Shown here: piece after piece, positions 34,301 through 46,847 of the stretch
How the letters are laid out: each line of letters begins with the position of its first letter
How positions within the stretch are numbered: the stretch's first letter is position 1
Assembly (NCBI GenBank): GCA_022419385.1
Contig: JAJUBI010000004.1
Span: 4,852,147 to 4,916,146 of the forward strand
Length of the DNA stretch: 64,000 nt
Reading direction: 5' to 3'
Source: Paraconiothyrium sp. Pb-2020
Taxonomy: Eukaryota > Ascomycota > Dothideomycetes > Pleosporales > Didymosphaeriaceae
The notes under the pieces: generated by a model
Told to the model about the DNA's origin: nothing
Seen by the model: only the letters and a program-made list of their open reading frames with translations
Database searches by the model: none
Made by a program: the position numbers and the translations under genes

Positions 34301-36734
34301 TAAGGACTACACCGCCCCCAAACTGGACAATGTGAATTGGGTAGACTATTCAGAAACGATAGTGGCAGTGGTTCGCGACACTAATCTGTCCCATCTCCGG
34401 CGAATCGATTCGGTATCAGAGCTAAAGACTATTTTTGACTTGCTCAATCAGAACGACGAGAAGAAAAAACTCCGGGACACTTTTGCTCACATGCTGGCTC
34501 TCGAAGCTAGCTCCTCCTGTGCGCTGGATAGGATCCTTGTAGCGTCGACTCTTCTAGAGTACCTAACGCACGCGGTATACCTCATATCCACGTACATGCA
34601 ATCTCAAACGTGGAAGACCCACAAAGAGGCGCTAGAGGACACCCTCATCGGGTTGGCTCCTTCGCTACTGCGATGTCTGGTTCTCTTGGCTAACGAGATG
34701 GGCGTCTTCATCCGGGATCCGTTCCTACTTCTCTTGCAGCAGCTGAGGAGTATTTCATTACAGGTCTTTGCCGAGCTCGTCGAGCTTATCTCCCTCACAG
34801 TCCGCTCCGATGAAGCTGCGTTGGACCTACTTCTTGGAATCTTGGAACCCGAAAGCTCACGACTCTTAGTTCAACGCCCTTTCGCCATTGGCCAGTTCAC
34901 CTCGTCTCTGTTCGGCATCGCGCTTGATCACATAGATGAGGCATCCAATTGTAATGAATCGAACCAGGAATACCTCGATCTCAGCGCAGACCATTACCAA
35001 GACGGTTACATGGTGGTCAAAAGTGTGCTCCGCGTGGATTCTTCCTTTAGCGGTGTGCTGAAGGTTGGCGACCATGTCAGATTTACGGCATCGACTCCAC
35101 CGCGGAACAATCTAGTCGCGAGGCTCTTCTCCATGGACGCTCTGGTATTGTCCACTGAACCGGGAAAGGTAATGTTCCGTTGCCTCCACCATCCACCGCC
35201 GTATCTTGATCGGTGCGCATGGAGCATAGTACACTGCGGGTCTTTCGTTACCAGCAAAACGTCGCTAGACGCCGTGACTGCGTTCTATACAGAACGCGAG
35301 GCTTGCTGCAGGATCTATGCACTGATCCTAGGTCTCCCTCCTCCGTTAGGCCAGATAGAGTTGTCTGGTGTTGAGCTACCTGTGGATCTCGTCCCATCGC
35401 TCAATTCGAGTCAGAATGCCGCACTGACAGCCTCGATGAAGCATTCGTTGACACTAATTTGGGGCCCTCCGGGTACGGGAAAGACACATACAATCGTGGC
35501 GATTCTGACGCAACTATTGAGAGGACTGCCTCATTCAAGGCTCCTCATTTGCGCACCAACGCACAATGCAGTTGACAACCTGTTGAGGCGATTCGTCAGC
35601 GACATCGATGCGAAGAAGAGTGGAGTGTTACCGGTGAGGGTGTCAACTCAGGTAAGTGCACTCAAGTCGTGTTGTCTCCAACATCCATGCTGATGTAATG
35701 ATGAGGTTTCTAAGGTCGCCCACGACCTACGTGTGTACACGTGCGACGCCATGCTAGGCCAAGATCTCAACGGCAACGTCGCAGCCCGCCGCAAAGCGCA
35801 AAATCGCATCAAAAATGCCCGTCTCATCTTCACGACCTGCATTGGCGCTGGGTTGGGTTTGCTCCGCAGTGAGGATTTCGACGTCGTCATTGTAGACGAG
35901 GCATCTCAGCTCACGGAGCCACATACCCTTGTACCTATTGTGAAAGGATGCTCGCGTGCGATACTGGTTGGAGACCACGTTCAGCTGCGCGCCACAGTCC
36001 AAAAGAATGCCGTCTTAACAGGCTATGACGTCTCGCTCTTTGAGCGCCACTACAAGCTACCACCGATACCAGGAATTTCCAAAGTAATGCTCGACACGCA
36101 GTACCGCATGCACCGGTCCATCTGTGATTTCAGCTCCTCCGAGTTCTACGATAGCAAACTGGAAACTGCCGTGGCCGACGATGCGCGCCCCATGCCTACA
36201 TCACTTTTTCCCTGGCCGAAGAAGAAACGCATGGTCTGGATTGAGTGCGCCGCCCCTGAAGACCTAGGTCACCAGTCTAAGTCGAACAGTGGACAAGGAA
36301 AACTCTGCCAACGAGTTATTGAGCTGCTCACAACGTTTCCGGCCAACACGGGTGCAGATGTGCCCCCCAAAGGTTCCAATTCAGCCATATCCATTGCCGT
36401 ATTGACACCTTATACACGCCAAAAGACGCTTCTCGCCGCCTCAATTCCTAGTATCGAAGTCTCTTCCATTGACGGCTTCCAAGGACGTGAAGCAGACATT
36501 ATCGTCTTCGTTACCGTTCGATGCAACGCCCATGGCGATCTAGGCTTTCTGACTGATATGCGGCGGCTGAACGTGGTTATGACTAGAGCTAGGTCTGGAG
36601 TCGTGTTAATCGGGGACAGGAGTACGATCAAAGGCGAAGGGCCTGGTGTGGATCCGGACGACAGTAGGCTGGTGTGGAGAAGACTCTTTGACCAGTGCCA
36701 TGTTATAGAGCTGCTAACCCTGGTAGGAGCGTAA
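31380..36734 (+). CDS. Cellular RNA-dependent RNA polymerase fused to UPF1-like SF1 helicase
   Basis: Five exons splice in frame (31380-32228, 32275-32878, 32929-34133, 34194-35651, 35715-36734; introns 46-63 bp), giving 1711 aa without a stop. Residues about 60-580 are a eukaryotic silencing-type RdRP: NRVL..LDKFLLVSFSDFR at the start, TDGCGLIS (about 210), RYRGYKGVL, and the catalytic SGGDLDGDKFFVSWDP, with the metal-binding DLDGD at residues 479-483, then QLNRLFSQCVDGNRIRIPENL. A linker domain of unknown fold covers about 600-886. The C-terminal part is a superfamily 1 helicase: a beta-barrel region (SGVLKVGDHVRF), Walker A GPPGTGKT at 1310-1317, APTHNAVDNLLRRF, DEAS at 1433-1436, GDHVQLRATV, LDTQYRMH, IDGFQGREADIIVF and NVVMTRARSGVVLIGD, all intact. 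Expected roles are dsRNA synthesis coupled to RNA unwinding in RNA silencing, which is inference from SDE3/MOV10-type partners. Confidence 0.93.
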
Positions 36735-37978
36735 GTCTGGGACCTGTAAAAGGAATATGAGGATCCTAGTGAGTAATGTAATCAATAGTAATTAAAGAAC
36801 TATGATTATAAGTACTTCATACTAATTACTAAGACTATAATGTTAGATAGTCCTAGAGGCGTTAGGTGAGTTCTTGGGTAGGAGTACTGATTAAATTAAA
36901 AAGAAGGGTTAGCAATATACTTTGTAGGTAGAGCTATCATAGAGACGCCCTTATTCTTGACATTGATGAAGACTAAAGGGGGTTAGATTACAAGTTGATT
37001 CAGCCGCTCATTCTAAGGAGGCGAGAAGGGTTAAGTGCTCAATGAGGGCAACGACACGCTGTGCGACATCGACTTTAGGTCATGCTCCGAATAATCCGCT
37101 CGGCTGTGGCCGGGTGACTTGGTGAGTAGACAGGCTACAGGCGGATGCAGGAGGCTGCCGATGGCAAGGTGCGCATACCGCGGGAGAAGCGAGGACGTGA
37201 GTCTGCCGAGAGAAAGACTGCGATACAGAGGCAGATGTACGTCAGCAGCACAGGAATTCTCCGCGTGTTCGCCGAATCGCATACGTATGGTGTGTATCTG
37301 CTGCGCATTCGCGACCCTGACGTGACCTTACCGAGTTGAACTGATATGATAAGACGGTACAGTATTTCCAATAGTACAGGAAAATGATGAACGGTGTGCC
37401 CAGCGGTCTGATTCGGGCTTGTTATTGTAGCCCTTCCAATGCGAAGCGCCCTAATACATCGTGTCCCATCGTTTTCGCAACCCGCGCATGTATCCCAATC
37501 TCGTTGGGTACATTGTCGCAGACTCCTCAGGTCACACCAGAATTACTTCACTCCACTTAGTCGCTAACTCTCGAGACGTCTGATCCACTCATTAAACACT
37601 AGACGAAAGACTATAGACCCTAGTGATCCCAGACCGATCGCAATACCACCAAAGCCTCGCAGCGCGGCTTCGAGCGATCGCGAATACCTGACCCTAGTAA
37701 GTAACCGTCACCGCAGACGTATTGGACGAGGAACATGCACCTAGCTAGAGCCAAGCTACTGTACAAGTAACCTTATCACCGGGTGAACAATGTGTCTTGC
37801 TCAAGCACAGGATGTAGAGGATGACCCTTAAAGATAAGGATTCAGGCCAGGTAAGTGTGACAAGATAATGCTTATTAGACGATGTATATATGTATGGTCA
37901 ATATGAATATGTAGCTAGAGAAACTAAATCAATGGCTAGGTAGTCATGACAACGTGCTGTCAGTCCGCTGTGCATTAC
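36735..37978. other. Intergenic, partly AT-rich possible RIP relic
   Basis: About 1.2 kb. 36760-36960 is strongly AT-rich with TA-heavy dinucleotides, like the subtelomeric block at 57-63 kb, so it may be a short RIP-damaged repeat. The rest holds short frames with no recognisable protein. Confidence 0.45.
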
Positions 37979-40037
37979 CTACTGGTGTACGTCCTCCAGG
38001 ATTGCATCCGCCCCTTTCTCGCTGATCATATACGTGGGCAAGCTTATATAGTAACCCGGGATTTTCGGGAATACACTCGCATCCACAACTCTCAGACCTT
38101 CGGTGCCCCTAACCCTGAACTTCGAGTCTAACACCGCCATTGGATCACTATCCGCTCCGATTGGACACGTACAGCTTGCATGGTGTCCCCATGCCTCTTT
38201 CATGATAAAGTCCTTCATCTGCGCCTCAGTCGTCATGTTTGGACCAGGCCATACTTCCTCGAATGTTCCTTGTAGCGGGATCACGTTCTTGAAGATCTCA
38301 CGCGAGAGGTTCATGCCTTCGTACACAGCTTGCAGGTCTTTATCCGCCGCACCGTCAGCAGTAACGCCAGTGTCGAAGTAGTTGAAGTTGATCAAAGGGG
38401 TGTCGCGCGGGTCGGCGGATCGCAATGCGACGGTGCCGGCGTTGTTTCGGGAATGCGCTTTTAAAACGATCCATGCCCAGTGATGTGCATCTTTGAGGGC
38501 CTCAGACGAATATCCCGGGTGGTAGCCGGTGAAGTAGGCGGGAGCGCCGGAAATTAGAAGATCGGGTTCGTCTTCGGCGACTGAAGATTTTTTGACTATG
38601 GCGACAGCGATCCCGTTGGTACGTAAGTGCCTTTGAGGGTTGGGCCAGGAAGGTTCTTCCATTGCTCTAGACATGGGTCAGGAGTAGTGCGGAGGAATGT
38701 GCAATCGGTGGTGATCGCAAAGTCCGTATTAGAGTCAGCGACGACAGTGGTTTCGTAGCGGTCTTGGAGATTGGTGCCGACTCCGGGTAGGTCTACAACA
38801 ATGGGGATATCGAACCGGGAGAGCTCAGATGAGGGGCCGATACCAGAAAGCTTGAGCAGCTGGGGAGTGTTGAATGTACCACCAGAGATGATGACTTCAC
38901 GAGCTGCATCAACACTGCCAGGGATTCCCCCGGCAGCAGAGCCGGCGCGCGGATCGGCACGATATAGGTTTGAGCCTTTAAGATAGTCAACTCCAACAGC
39001 TCTCGGCTTGGTTCCGGACGTGTCGAAGCGAATCTTCGCAACTAAAGTGTTCAGCATGATGTCGAGATGATACTTCCGTGAGCCATCATCGTTGACTGCG
39101 TTTGCGGTGTCTAGGATGAAGGTCCGAGGGCCTGTGCGCTGCTTGTCCACTAGGCTCACCGCCAAAGGCACCTGATAGAGCCCTTCCGAAGCATCACGAG
39201 TGGGTGTGTACGCGTTGATATCGCGAAGCAAAATCTCCCCTAAGCCAGTGACCGTCGTGATCAGCTTACCCAGAAGTCCCTTACCCATTGCCGTGGCACC
39301 GGCAAGGATGAGGGAGAGCAGCTTCTGGTCCTCCACAACCAACGATAGGTCTGTCAAACTCGTTTCCAGCCACCCATTGTATCCGTGCCCCACAACGCTG
39401 CTAGGAAGGTATTTGCTACGCTCTAGCTTCTCGTAATACTTTCGCATATTGCTTGCGCTCCACGATTGATCGCCAGTGAGGGACGCGATATGGTTCCAGT
39501 CGCTCTCGTGGGGGTAGATGGTGATCATGGCATTGTGTGCTGAGCAACCTCCAAGAGCCCCTGCACGCGGGTACCAGATCCCAAGAGGTTCTGATCCAGT
39601 AGGTGGACTGTTTCCGACGTAGTGCTCCCCAGAAGGCGTGTCCCAAGTCATCTTGGAGTCTGTTTGTTGCCGTGACTGGTTCTTGTAGTGGTCGACGAAG
39701 TAGTCCCATCTCATAGGCACATACTCAGTCGCTTGCAACTGTAGCGCGGGAACTCGATACTGAGTTGCATCGCCATGGTCGTCTCCGGCATCGATAAGAA
39801 GAACCTTGTGACCAGCAATGGCGAGTCTGGCCGCCAAGGGGCCACCGCCAGGACCGCTGCCTACCACAATGTAGTCGTAGGTGGTAGCATTGTCAATCCG
39901 TTTCGTCTCAGCATGGCGATGCCAACTATCAGGCCTAATGCCGCTCACGTTAGCGTCCTTAACTCCATACTGACTGAAACTACTCACAAGGCCGCAACTG
40001 TAGCACTGAACACTGCAAAAGACGGCAGCACCTTCAT
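37979..40037 (-). pseudogene. Secreted GMC-family FAD oxidoreductase with one frameshift
   Basis: GMC enzymes (aryl-alcohol, glucose or choline oxidase types) use FAD to oxidise alcohols. Exon 1 (40037-39988) encodes a signal peptide (MKVLPSFAVFSATVAAL). A 53-bp intron (39987-39935) joins it to PDSWHRHAETKRIDNATT and the Rossmann motif YDYIVVGSGPGGGPLAARLA. GMC signatures follow: GALGGCSAHNAMI, and REVIISGGTFNTPQLLKLSGIGP. Near 38618-38624 the frame breaks between PGPTLKGTYV and TNGIAVAIVKKSS. One missing base would explain it, and no acceptable intron bridges the gap. The downstream part is otherwise open to 37979 and includes the active-site region WGHHASCTCPIG and RVVDASVFPKIPGYY. Either a young pseudogene or a single-base sequence error. 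Confidence 0.85.
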
Positions 40038-41441
40038 TGCCAACTTCAAAATTGGATGCCACTGATTAACAATAAACCACGAGATAGATGATAAACAACA
40101 AAGGAGCGACAAAACGAGTGACTGAATGATATGGACGCAAATAAGGTTGACCACAGCTAATGATGGGCTCGCAATAACATAAAATATTATGGATTGCAAC
40201 TGTGCATTCGTTTCCGCCGATCTCCGTTGACCAAGGAAGAGATTTGCTCAAGATTGGGAAGCGATGTGGCCATGTGCAGCAGCATTTCTCCTGACACAGT
40301 ATGACACCCGCGCTGTGGAAAGATCAGCATCGTGGATTCAGCCACCAGTTTGGCATTGTCCCTCTTGTTTGCAGTAGCCAATCAACCGTACAGACTCCGA
40401 GGGGCCCTTCGTTGTAGCGTAACGGCCCGCACGGCTCACCGTTGTGCACGGTGAGGGGCCCCCTACAATTAATTACCGACCGTTAAGCCGATGCCTGGAT
40501 TACCAGGAGAAGAAAGTAAACGAGAACACAAGGACAGGTCATGACGGCTCTTTCCGTAGCACCATGTGGGCCCCCTTTTCCATTGTGGTATGGCTAGTCG
40601 CTAGTGCTCGGAGACTTTCAAGCTGGCAACCCCGGAAAATTTGAATGCTGATGAACAGCGCACGGCGCGCACGGATGCCTAAAAGCTAAGCCTGCGGGTC
40701 CGCCCAGGAACAGGTTTGCGGTATTCGAAACGGGCCGGGGAAAAGATGCCTATGCCTGATTAGGCTAGACCGAGTGCGGAGTAGCAGGAATGTTACCCCA
40801 AAGGGACATTGACGACAAGATAGTTGACACGTCTTGATTGCGGGATCCCGTCAGTGAGCACCCTAATAAGTGCAGAGCGTGAATGTGGCATAGTATCATG
40901 GAGATTTCACTGCTCGAATATCTCTGTCGGGTTGACTCCCAACGTGAGGCGGCTGTGTGACAAACATTCATTCCTCGATGCTTGATAGATTGGCCTATCT
41001 AATCGCTTCGCAATTTAGCTTCGGCGTTATGGGCGAAGGATGTAGAATACCAGAAGACACCATGCCGGGTACAGAGCACATTAAGTTTGGCGCTTTTTGC
41101 AATTGCCGATTGGCTTGCACTTTGTGGGGACGGAATTCTGTGACACGTCCTATTTGTGCGTCAATATGCGAACCATTGCGTCCTTACAAGCTGCACGAGG
41201 TTGTATCCGATATGAGATTGATCAAGAATTTAGCAATAATGTTACGTTGCCAGTGGCTATGTATATGAACATACGTAGCAATATGCTCAGTCAAAGAATG
41301 GCGGTAGCTCCTGGTCGCTTAGTTGCTGCGGATAAGATCAAGATCGTGAAACACGTCCCCCTCCATACACCGAGAGAACAAGCTAACTATGACACTACTT
41401 CTGTACGAATTGAATAGCAGCCCACCCACGTATTACCATAT
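40038..41441. other. Intergenic with a short hairpin
   Basis: About 1.4 kb with no convincing gene. A short GC-rich inverted repeat lies at 40435-40455 (listed separately). Frames at 40957-41417 on the + strand overlap each other and show no motif. Confidence 0.4.
40435..40455. repeat. Perfect 8-bp inverted repeat, 5-base loop
   Basis: CTCACCGT, then TGTGC, then ACGGTGAG. It is flanked by two GAGGGGCCC-type direct repeats (40399-40407 and 40453-40461). Possible hairpin, terminator or small mobile-element end; no function assigned. Confidence 0.5.
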
Positions 41442-43031
41442 CTAGACATCGTTCCTCCTGCTCCCCTCCTCCTGCTCTTTCGTACTATTAACGTCCACCA
41501 AGGGAATAAAGTCTTTGGTATCGGTATTTTTGAGCGACCTCTGAGATCTCTCCACCCCAACAGGTGCACTAAGACCACTTGTGCCGGTCCCACCAGTCAA
41601 CTTATCGCGTGCTGTGCCACCAAATACCTTCGGCCAGATCCGTTTGAACAGTGAGTGCAGTGCGGGCATGCAGGCGCACATAACCCCGACATCCATCTCA
41701 ATGGTCGACCAATACCCAAATGGTGCCACGTCCCAAGTGAAGTTCTCTGACTTGGCGAAGTATATGAGGGTTTCCAATCTGAGGACGCTAACAAGAGTAA
41801 CACTGTATACGCTCAGCTCGATTCAAACTAGGATCATTCTGCGGATGAACTTACAACCCACCAAAGCCAAACATGAGCATTAATTGAACCTTCTTCTTCC
41901 AGTTCAGGGCCAGTCTAGAAAGTTGTCGAAGAGGCAAGACAATGGTCGCTATATCCAAAACGATATTGAAGACTGCAGCCGCCCATCCCTGTGCGTTAAC
42001 ATTGTTGCACGCTCCGGCATGCTCATGGTTCCAGTATTTCCATGCGTGGTCGACCGGTCGACATTGAAATAGCGACACGAGGATGAAAGCCAGCATATAC
42101 AAGACCGTCAAGGCCATGACAGCGTAGACAGCTCTTCGAAAGTTTCGGTCTGGGAAGATTCGCAGGTAAAAGCATAGGATAGAGATCTTAGTAAGGGACA
42201 CTACTGTGATGTAGATCGGCTCATCGATGAAATAGATCTGGGAAACTTGTTAACGGTGGAACTTCGAATCAGGCGATGCGGACGACTGACCAGAAGGATG
42301 AACGTGATCTTCTCGAATGGTATTGTCCAAATATCTTTCCCAAGACCGGCTTCGGCCACTATGGAAGACATGGTCAGCATAAAGTTACATGATATCTAAA
42401 TCTGATTGTACTTACAAGGAACCGATAGACTCGAAAAAGATAATAAGAGGATCTGTTACGTTCAGCAGAATGAACAGTCGGAAGGGGCCTACTAGCAAAG
42501 CCTACCATAGCTACATAGATTGTATAATCATCGATCCCGACTTCGGCTCCCTGTAATGTCAACCTGGAGATCAGGCGCAGGATGCAGAACATGAGAGCTA
42601 AGACACCGCCACCAACACCAAAGCCTGATATAAGCTTGGTACGGTCCCGAATGGGGGCTCCGCATGCCGTGATAGAGACATTCTTGGTCGCTAATCATTA
42701 TTAGAATACGAGCTGAAAGGATTGCGTCTTCTTCATATGCATACTCAGCTGCTCTTGGATCGTACAGTTGCTTTTGACGCATACATTAATGGCTTCTGCC
42801 AGCTCTTTATTGGTGCAGATGCAGGTTTGATTGGTTGCCGCGCAGGAAGACTGTGTGATGCCGGAAACAGTACATTCCAACTGAACACTATTAGCCGAGG
42901 CACCAGAAGCTCAAGAGAAGGCTTTTGCTTACGCCACATTGCGGAAGAAGCGACGCAACAGACGACAAATCTGCTTGAACGGTAACCCAAACAGTACCCG
43001 CTAGCAGCAGATAACTCCACAACAACTTCAT
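41442..43031 (-). CDS. CFEM-domain Pth11-like seven-transmembrane receptor
   Basis: Seven exons fit exactly: 43031-42933, 42880-42745, 42690-42506, 42452-42416, 42358-42291, 42237-41855 and 41802-41442, giving 422 aa. A signal peptide (MKLLWSYLLLAGTVWVTVQA) is followed by a CFEM domain with the Cys pattern LPQCG..ECTVSG..QSSCAATNQTCICTN..INVCVKSNCT. Then comes the fungal rhodopsin-like domain: LISGFGVGGGVLALMFCILR, AEVGIDDYTIYVAM, FEKITFILLIYFIDEPIYI, SLTKISILCFYLRIFPDRNF and VFNIVLDIATIVLPLRQL. The C-tail is cytoplasmic and Ser/Thr/Glu-rich. The architecture is that of Pth11-type receptors, which in Magnaporthe sense surface cues for infection structures. The ligand here is unknown. The gene appears intact. 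Confidence 0.92.
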
Positions 43032-43689
43032 ACTGTTACAATTACCTGCCTAGGAAGGCGAGAATCGGATGTTTCACCTTGGCAGGAATACGCATGGAGC
43101 GACTGGTGAAAGGATTGCTTGAAAGATGCTGTCTTGGGCAACCAAATCGCGCGAGAGAGGCTTGACGTATTTGAGATGTCGCGAGGAGGGTGTGCGTTAG
43201 AACGTAGAGATTGTAGATGAATCAGGCATTGCGGCGGAGACTGCGAACGGCCCGAGTAACTGCCCCAAACGGGATACATGGACCAATGAATATTGTGGTG
43301 GTGGATTCAGGAAACGGGGGCCAACTGCCCGCTCCGCTCCGTGCGGAGAGAAGAGATCGACAGGAGAGTTGAAAAGGAACAATGATTCATTATGTAGGCC
43401 TGGACGGCGCTATCTGCAGCTTCCGGCGGGATAGTCCGGTCAAATCTTTTGCGTCCTGAGACGCACCGGCATCGTGAAAGTGAAAAATCTTGGCTTGAAA
43501 CTTTACGCCGATCATAATATATGCACCTTGCCCTATGATGGTCCGGCCTCTCCAGGGTACGTAATCCCTGCACGGATGTGAGCGCGCTGTGGCCTATGAT
43601 CATCATCTTATTTCTCCTCCCTCGAATGTTGAGGGTGCCCTTTTCTAATGCTCTGGCCTTGACATAATAGTGTTCACTTTTTTTTCAAG
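43032..43689. other. Divergent promoter region
   Basis: About 660 bp between the divergent starts of the CFEM receptor (minus) and the peroxidase (plus). No gene or clear motif was seen; a short T tract precedes the peroxidase ATG. Confidence 0.45.
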
Positions 43690-45427
43690 ATGTTCTTCAG
43701 AATGCAAAGGACTTACTTTTCTCTGTTTGCCTTTTTCCTCATTTTTAGCAATGCAATTTCCACCGCAGACACCCCCCTGAGATTGCGCCATCATTCTTCT
43801 CTACATATTTCAAACAAGGGTTCGAACGGCAATCCACAAGACACAGTTCGACACGAATTAGGGAAGCGGTTTCTAATAAATCAACTTGCTAAGCCTATCG
43901 ATGGTATTTCAAGCCCAGGATACTGCAATAGCTCAGAGTACACTTTGCTGACATCAAGAAGTTAGCGGTCTCCATGCTTTCCAGCCACCAAACTATGATG
44001 CTGGCGATCAGCGCGGTCCATGTCCAGGACTTAATGCCTTAGCGAACCACGGCTATATACCACGAGATGGCGTTGTCAGCGTAAGGCAAATGTCCTTGAT
44101 GTGCGCAACGTTTGGGGGTTAATACTTTGCTTGTTGTAGCTGGTCGATGCTATTGCCGCCATGAACAAGGGTGAGTAAAGGATTCACCATTAGTCGAATA
44201 GCACACTAGAATGCACCAGTCTTTGGAATGGGTGTCGACCTCGGCACTGCGCTGGCTGTGATGGGCACAGTCTGGGTCGGAAACCCACTTTCGTTAAGCC
44301 CAGGTTTCTCCATTGGCGGACCAACGTCTAAGTCTTCCAACATCCTGGGAAATCTGGTAGGACTGCTGGGTAAGAGATATTGAGCTGCCCACTAGCATTA
44401 GGATATGAGTACTTGCTGATATCATTTACGGAGTGTAGGGGCGCCGCAGGGTATCAAGTATTCCCACAATTTCATCGAGTCGGACTCTTCGCCAACGCGA
44501 AATGACTTGTACACAACTGGAAACGCCTGGACGATGAACGTCTCCCTCTTCGAAGACCTTTACGGAAGGGCTGATGCCACGACTGGAATGATCGATTTCG
44601 AGGCAATCGCAGAGTTTGCTAAAGTCCGGTTCCACCAGACAATCGCTGAGAATCCCAACTTCTATTATGGCCCATTCACCGGTATGATCGCCAGGAATGC
44701 TGGGTATCTGTTCACTGCGAGGATCTTCCGTAATCATTCCATGTCTCATCCGGAGGGTGCTTTGAGTAAGTTAAGGTCATAGTGAATTGATCTTCAGGTC
44801 AGACGCTGATAGGTGCAATAGCAAAGGAAATCCTGAAAAGTTTCTTCGCGGTTACCGAAGATGAAAACGGAGCGTTGAGCTACAATGAAGGATGGGAGAG
44901 GATTCCCGAGAACTGGTATAAGACGCCAGTCGACTATGGGCTGGTGCAATTAAACCTCGATACTGTTGCTCTAGCTTCTTTGCACCCTGAGCTCGCTAGG
45001 TAAGTACTAAGCGCGTTCATTGAAGTGTCTCCTACAGTCATGGAGAGATCTGTGCCTAAGTCTTCCTTCCAAGCTTACGCTAACACCCTACAACAGCATT
45101 GGAGGCAACACCGGAACAGTAAACACCTTTACTGGCGTAGACATCTCAAACCTCACCGGAGGCATACTCAACGTCCAGACTCTTCTCTCAGGCAATAACC
45201 TTCTTTGTCTGGCTTTCCAAGTGATCAAGACCGTATCGCCGGATGCACTGTCAACAATCTACAAGACGCTGGCTGCACCGTTACAGATGATCACGGATGC
45301 TCTCGCGGCACCGCTTCTAGATCTCGGATGTCCTGCTTTCGAGGACATGCAGTTGGGGGGTACAGATATCTTTAAAGAATTTTCTCAACTTTATCCTGGA
45401 GTGAACCGAACTGGTGGGGCAATTTAG
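43690..45427 (+). CDS. Secreted heme-thiolate peroxidase (chloroperoxidase/peroxygenase family)
   Basis: These enzymes use a Cys-ligated heme and H2O2 for halogenation or oxyfunctionalisation. Seven exons fit: 43690-43903, 43959-44080, 44140-44170, 44220-44369, 44439-44765, 44822-44999 and 45097-45427, giving 450 aa in frame. A hydrophobic leader (RTYFSLFAFFLIFSNAIST) serves as signal peptide. The heme-ligand motif is GPCPGLNALANHGYIPRDG, with Cys as the axial ligand. The acid region is NFIESDSSPTRNDLYT, followed by NVSLFEDLYGRA, a domain with potential N-glycosylation sites, and a C-terminal extension of about 100 residues after GWERIPENWYKTPVDYGLVQ. All core motifs are present. Substrates cannot be inferred. 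Confidence 0.9.
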
Positions 45428-46847
45428 TCGTTGGATAGGACGGTTTTGGCAGACGCATTCTCGCCATATCGTATCACGAGCCATAATATCCTTCTTCTAT
45501 CGTTCTTTGCAATACAATAAGTGCAGGCGGGGGGATGAGGTTATGCGCAAAACAGCCATTATGGAAGGTGCTAGGCAAAAACCATATACCTTTCTCCGCC
45601 TGATTTCAATTCTGGCGAGCAGTCTACCCTCCTAGACTGTGTGTACCGCTTTTTGTATCTTAATATCTGTGTAATACGCCTCATTACCTAATTTTCATCT
45701 ATCAGTGATTACCTTGTCGACATTATGGATGGAAGTCCTCTCGTGACATTGTTGGCTAGACAATCTTGTCCTTTGCCCTTACGTCTATGCAGCTCGTGGT
45801 AAGGTCACCCTACACCCAAAGCGGAACGAAGTGAGAAGTCTTTGCCAGTTGAGCGGTGTTTTCGCCCTATCCGGCCTTCCAGTGGATCCAGGGATGAAGC
45901 CTCTAGTTGGGCCAATGAGCCCATAGAGTGAGTTCCATCTCCACGGGCCCAAGGCGAAACTCGAGGCGCTGGCTATGACTGGCATTAGGTAGCTTAGTGA
46001 ATTAGCGTACGAAGTCACAATGGAATGTCTATGTTGCTATACTTGTTAGGTTGCTTTGTACTATACACGCGATGCAATACTGTCGTGACTAGCTACCTAC
46101 TGTCGTATATTTCTTTCGAGCCTACTAAATTTACGCTTATAAGCAATCTTATGTACCTATAGTTCACAGCCCTTCGAAAGCAAAATGCTGATATTCTATC
46201 TACATTGATTTACGAGAAGAAACCCTTTCCAACGACATCTTCATGGCTGATTCGATTTCCAATGGACGATATGCCACGGGAATCTATTCTACTTCAGATA
46301 TACATTTCGGAGCAGTTTCTTCCACTTAGAAGTCTCTTTCGGCTCTACTGTAACATATTGCGACGAGTGCTGGAGTGTGAGGCGATATCTCAATGGTGGC
46401 GCCGCCGGAGGGTTTTTCCCTGTGCGTCTCTGGCGTCTACATACCTCCGCTGGGCGCTCAGTGCCATCTCCATATTATACATATTCATCAGTATAATGGA
46501 ACCGTCGAGAAAAGCTTACAGGGCTGCACGGTCTGTCTGCATATCAATTTTGGTGGTGAATTCTTAGTGACAGTCTTGTGGGCGCGTCATGCTTTGGTGC
46601 TTTACACATCAACTTCTGAAACCATTACAGTTAGATATCAGGCCCCCTCACAACGATAACGATGTTGGAAACCTTTAAAAGGCTGCCATGATGTCGATGC
46701 TAGAGTCCTAGACTTTTCGTCACGGTCGCTTCCCAGCTCAGTTCACATGTCTTTCCTATTGCCGATGGCGCAGTGGCAGCACAGGAAGACGACTAGGATG
46801 CTGAAGCATAATCGGAACATCTTAATTGCCTCGGTTGGACTGCTAAC
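45428..46847. other. Intergenic, no supported gene
   Basis: About 1.4 kb. Frames at 46205-46567 and 46393-46659 overlap and have no recognisable protein features. Confidence 0.4.
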
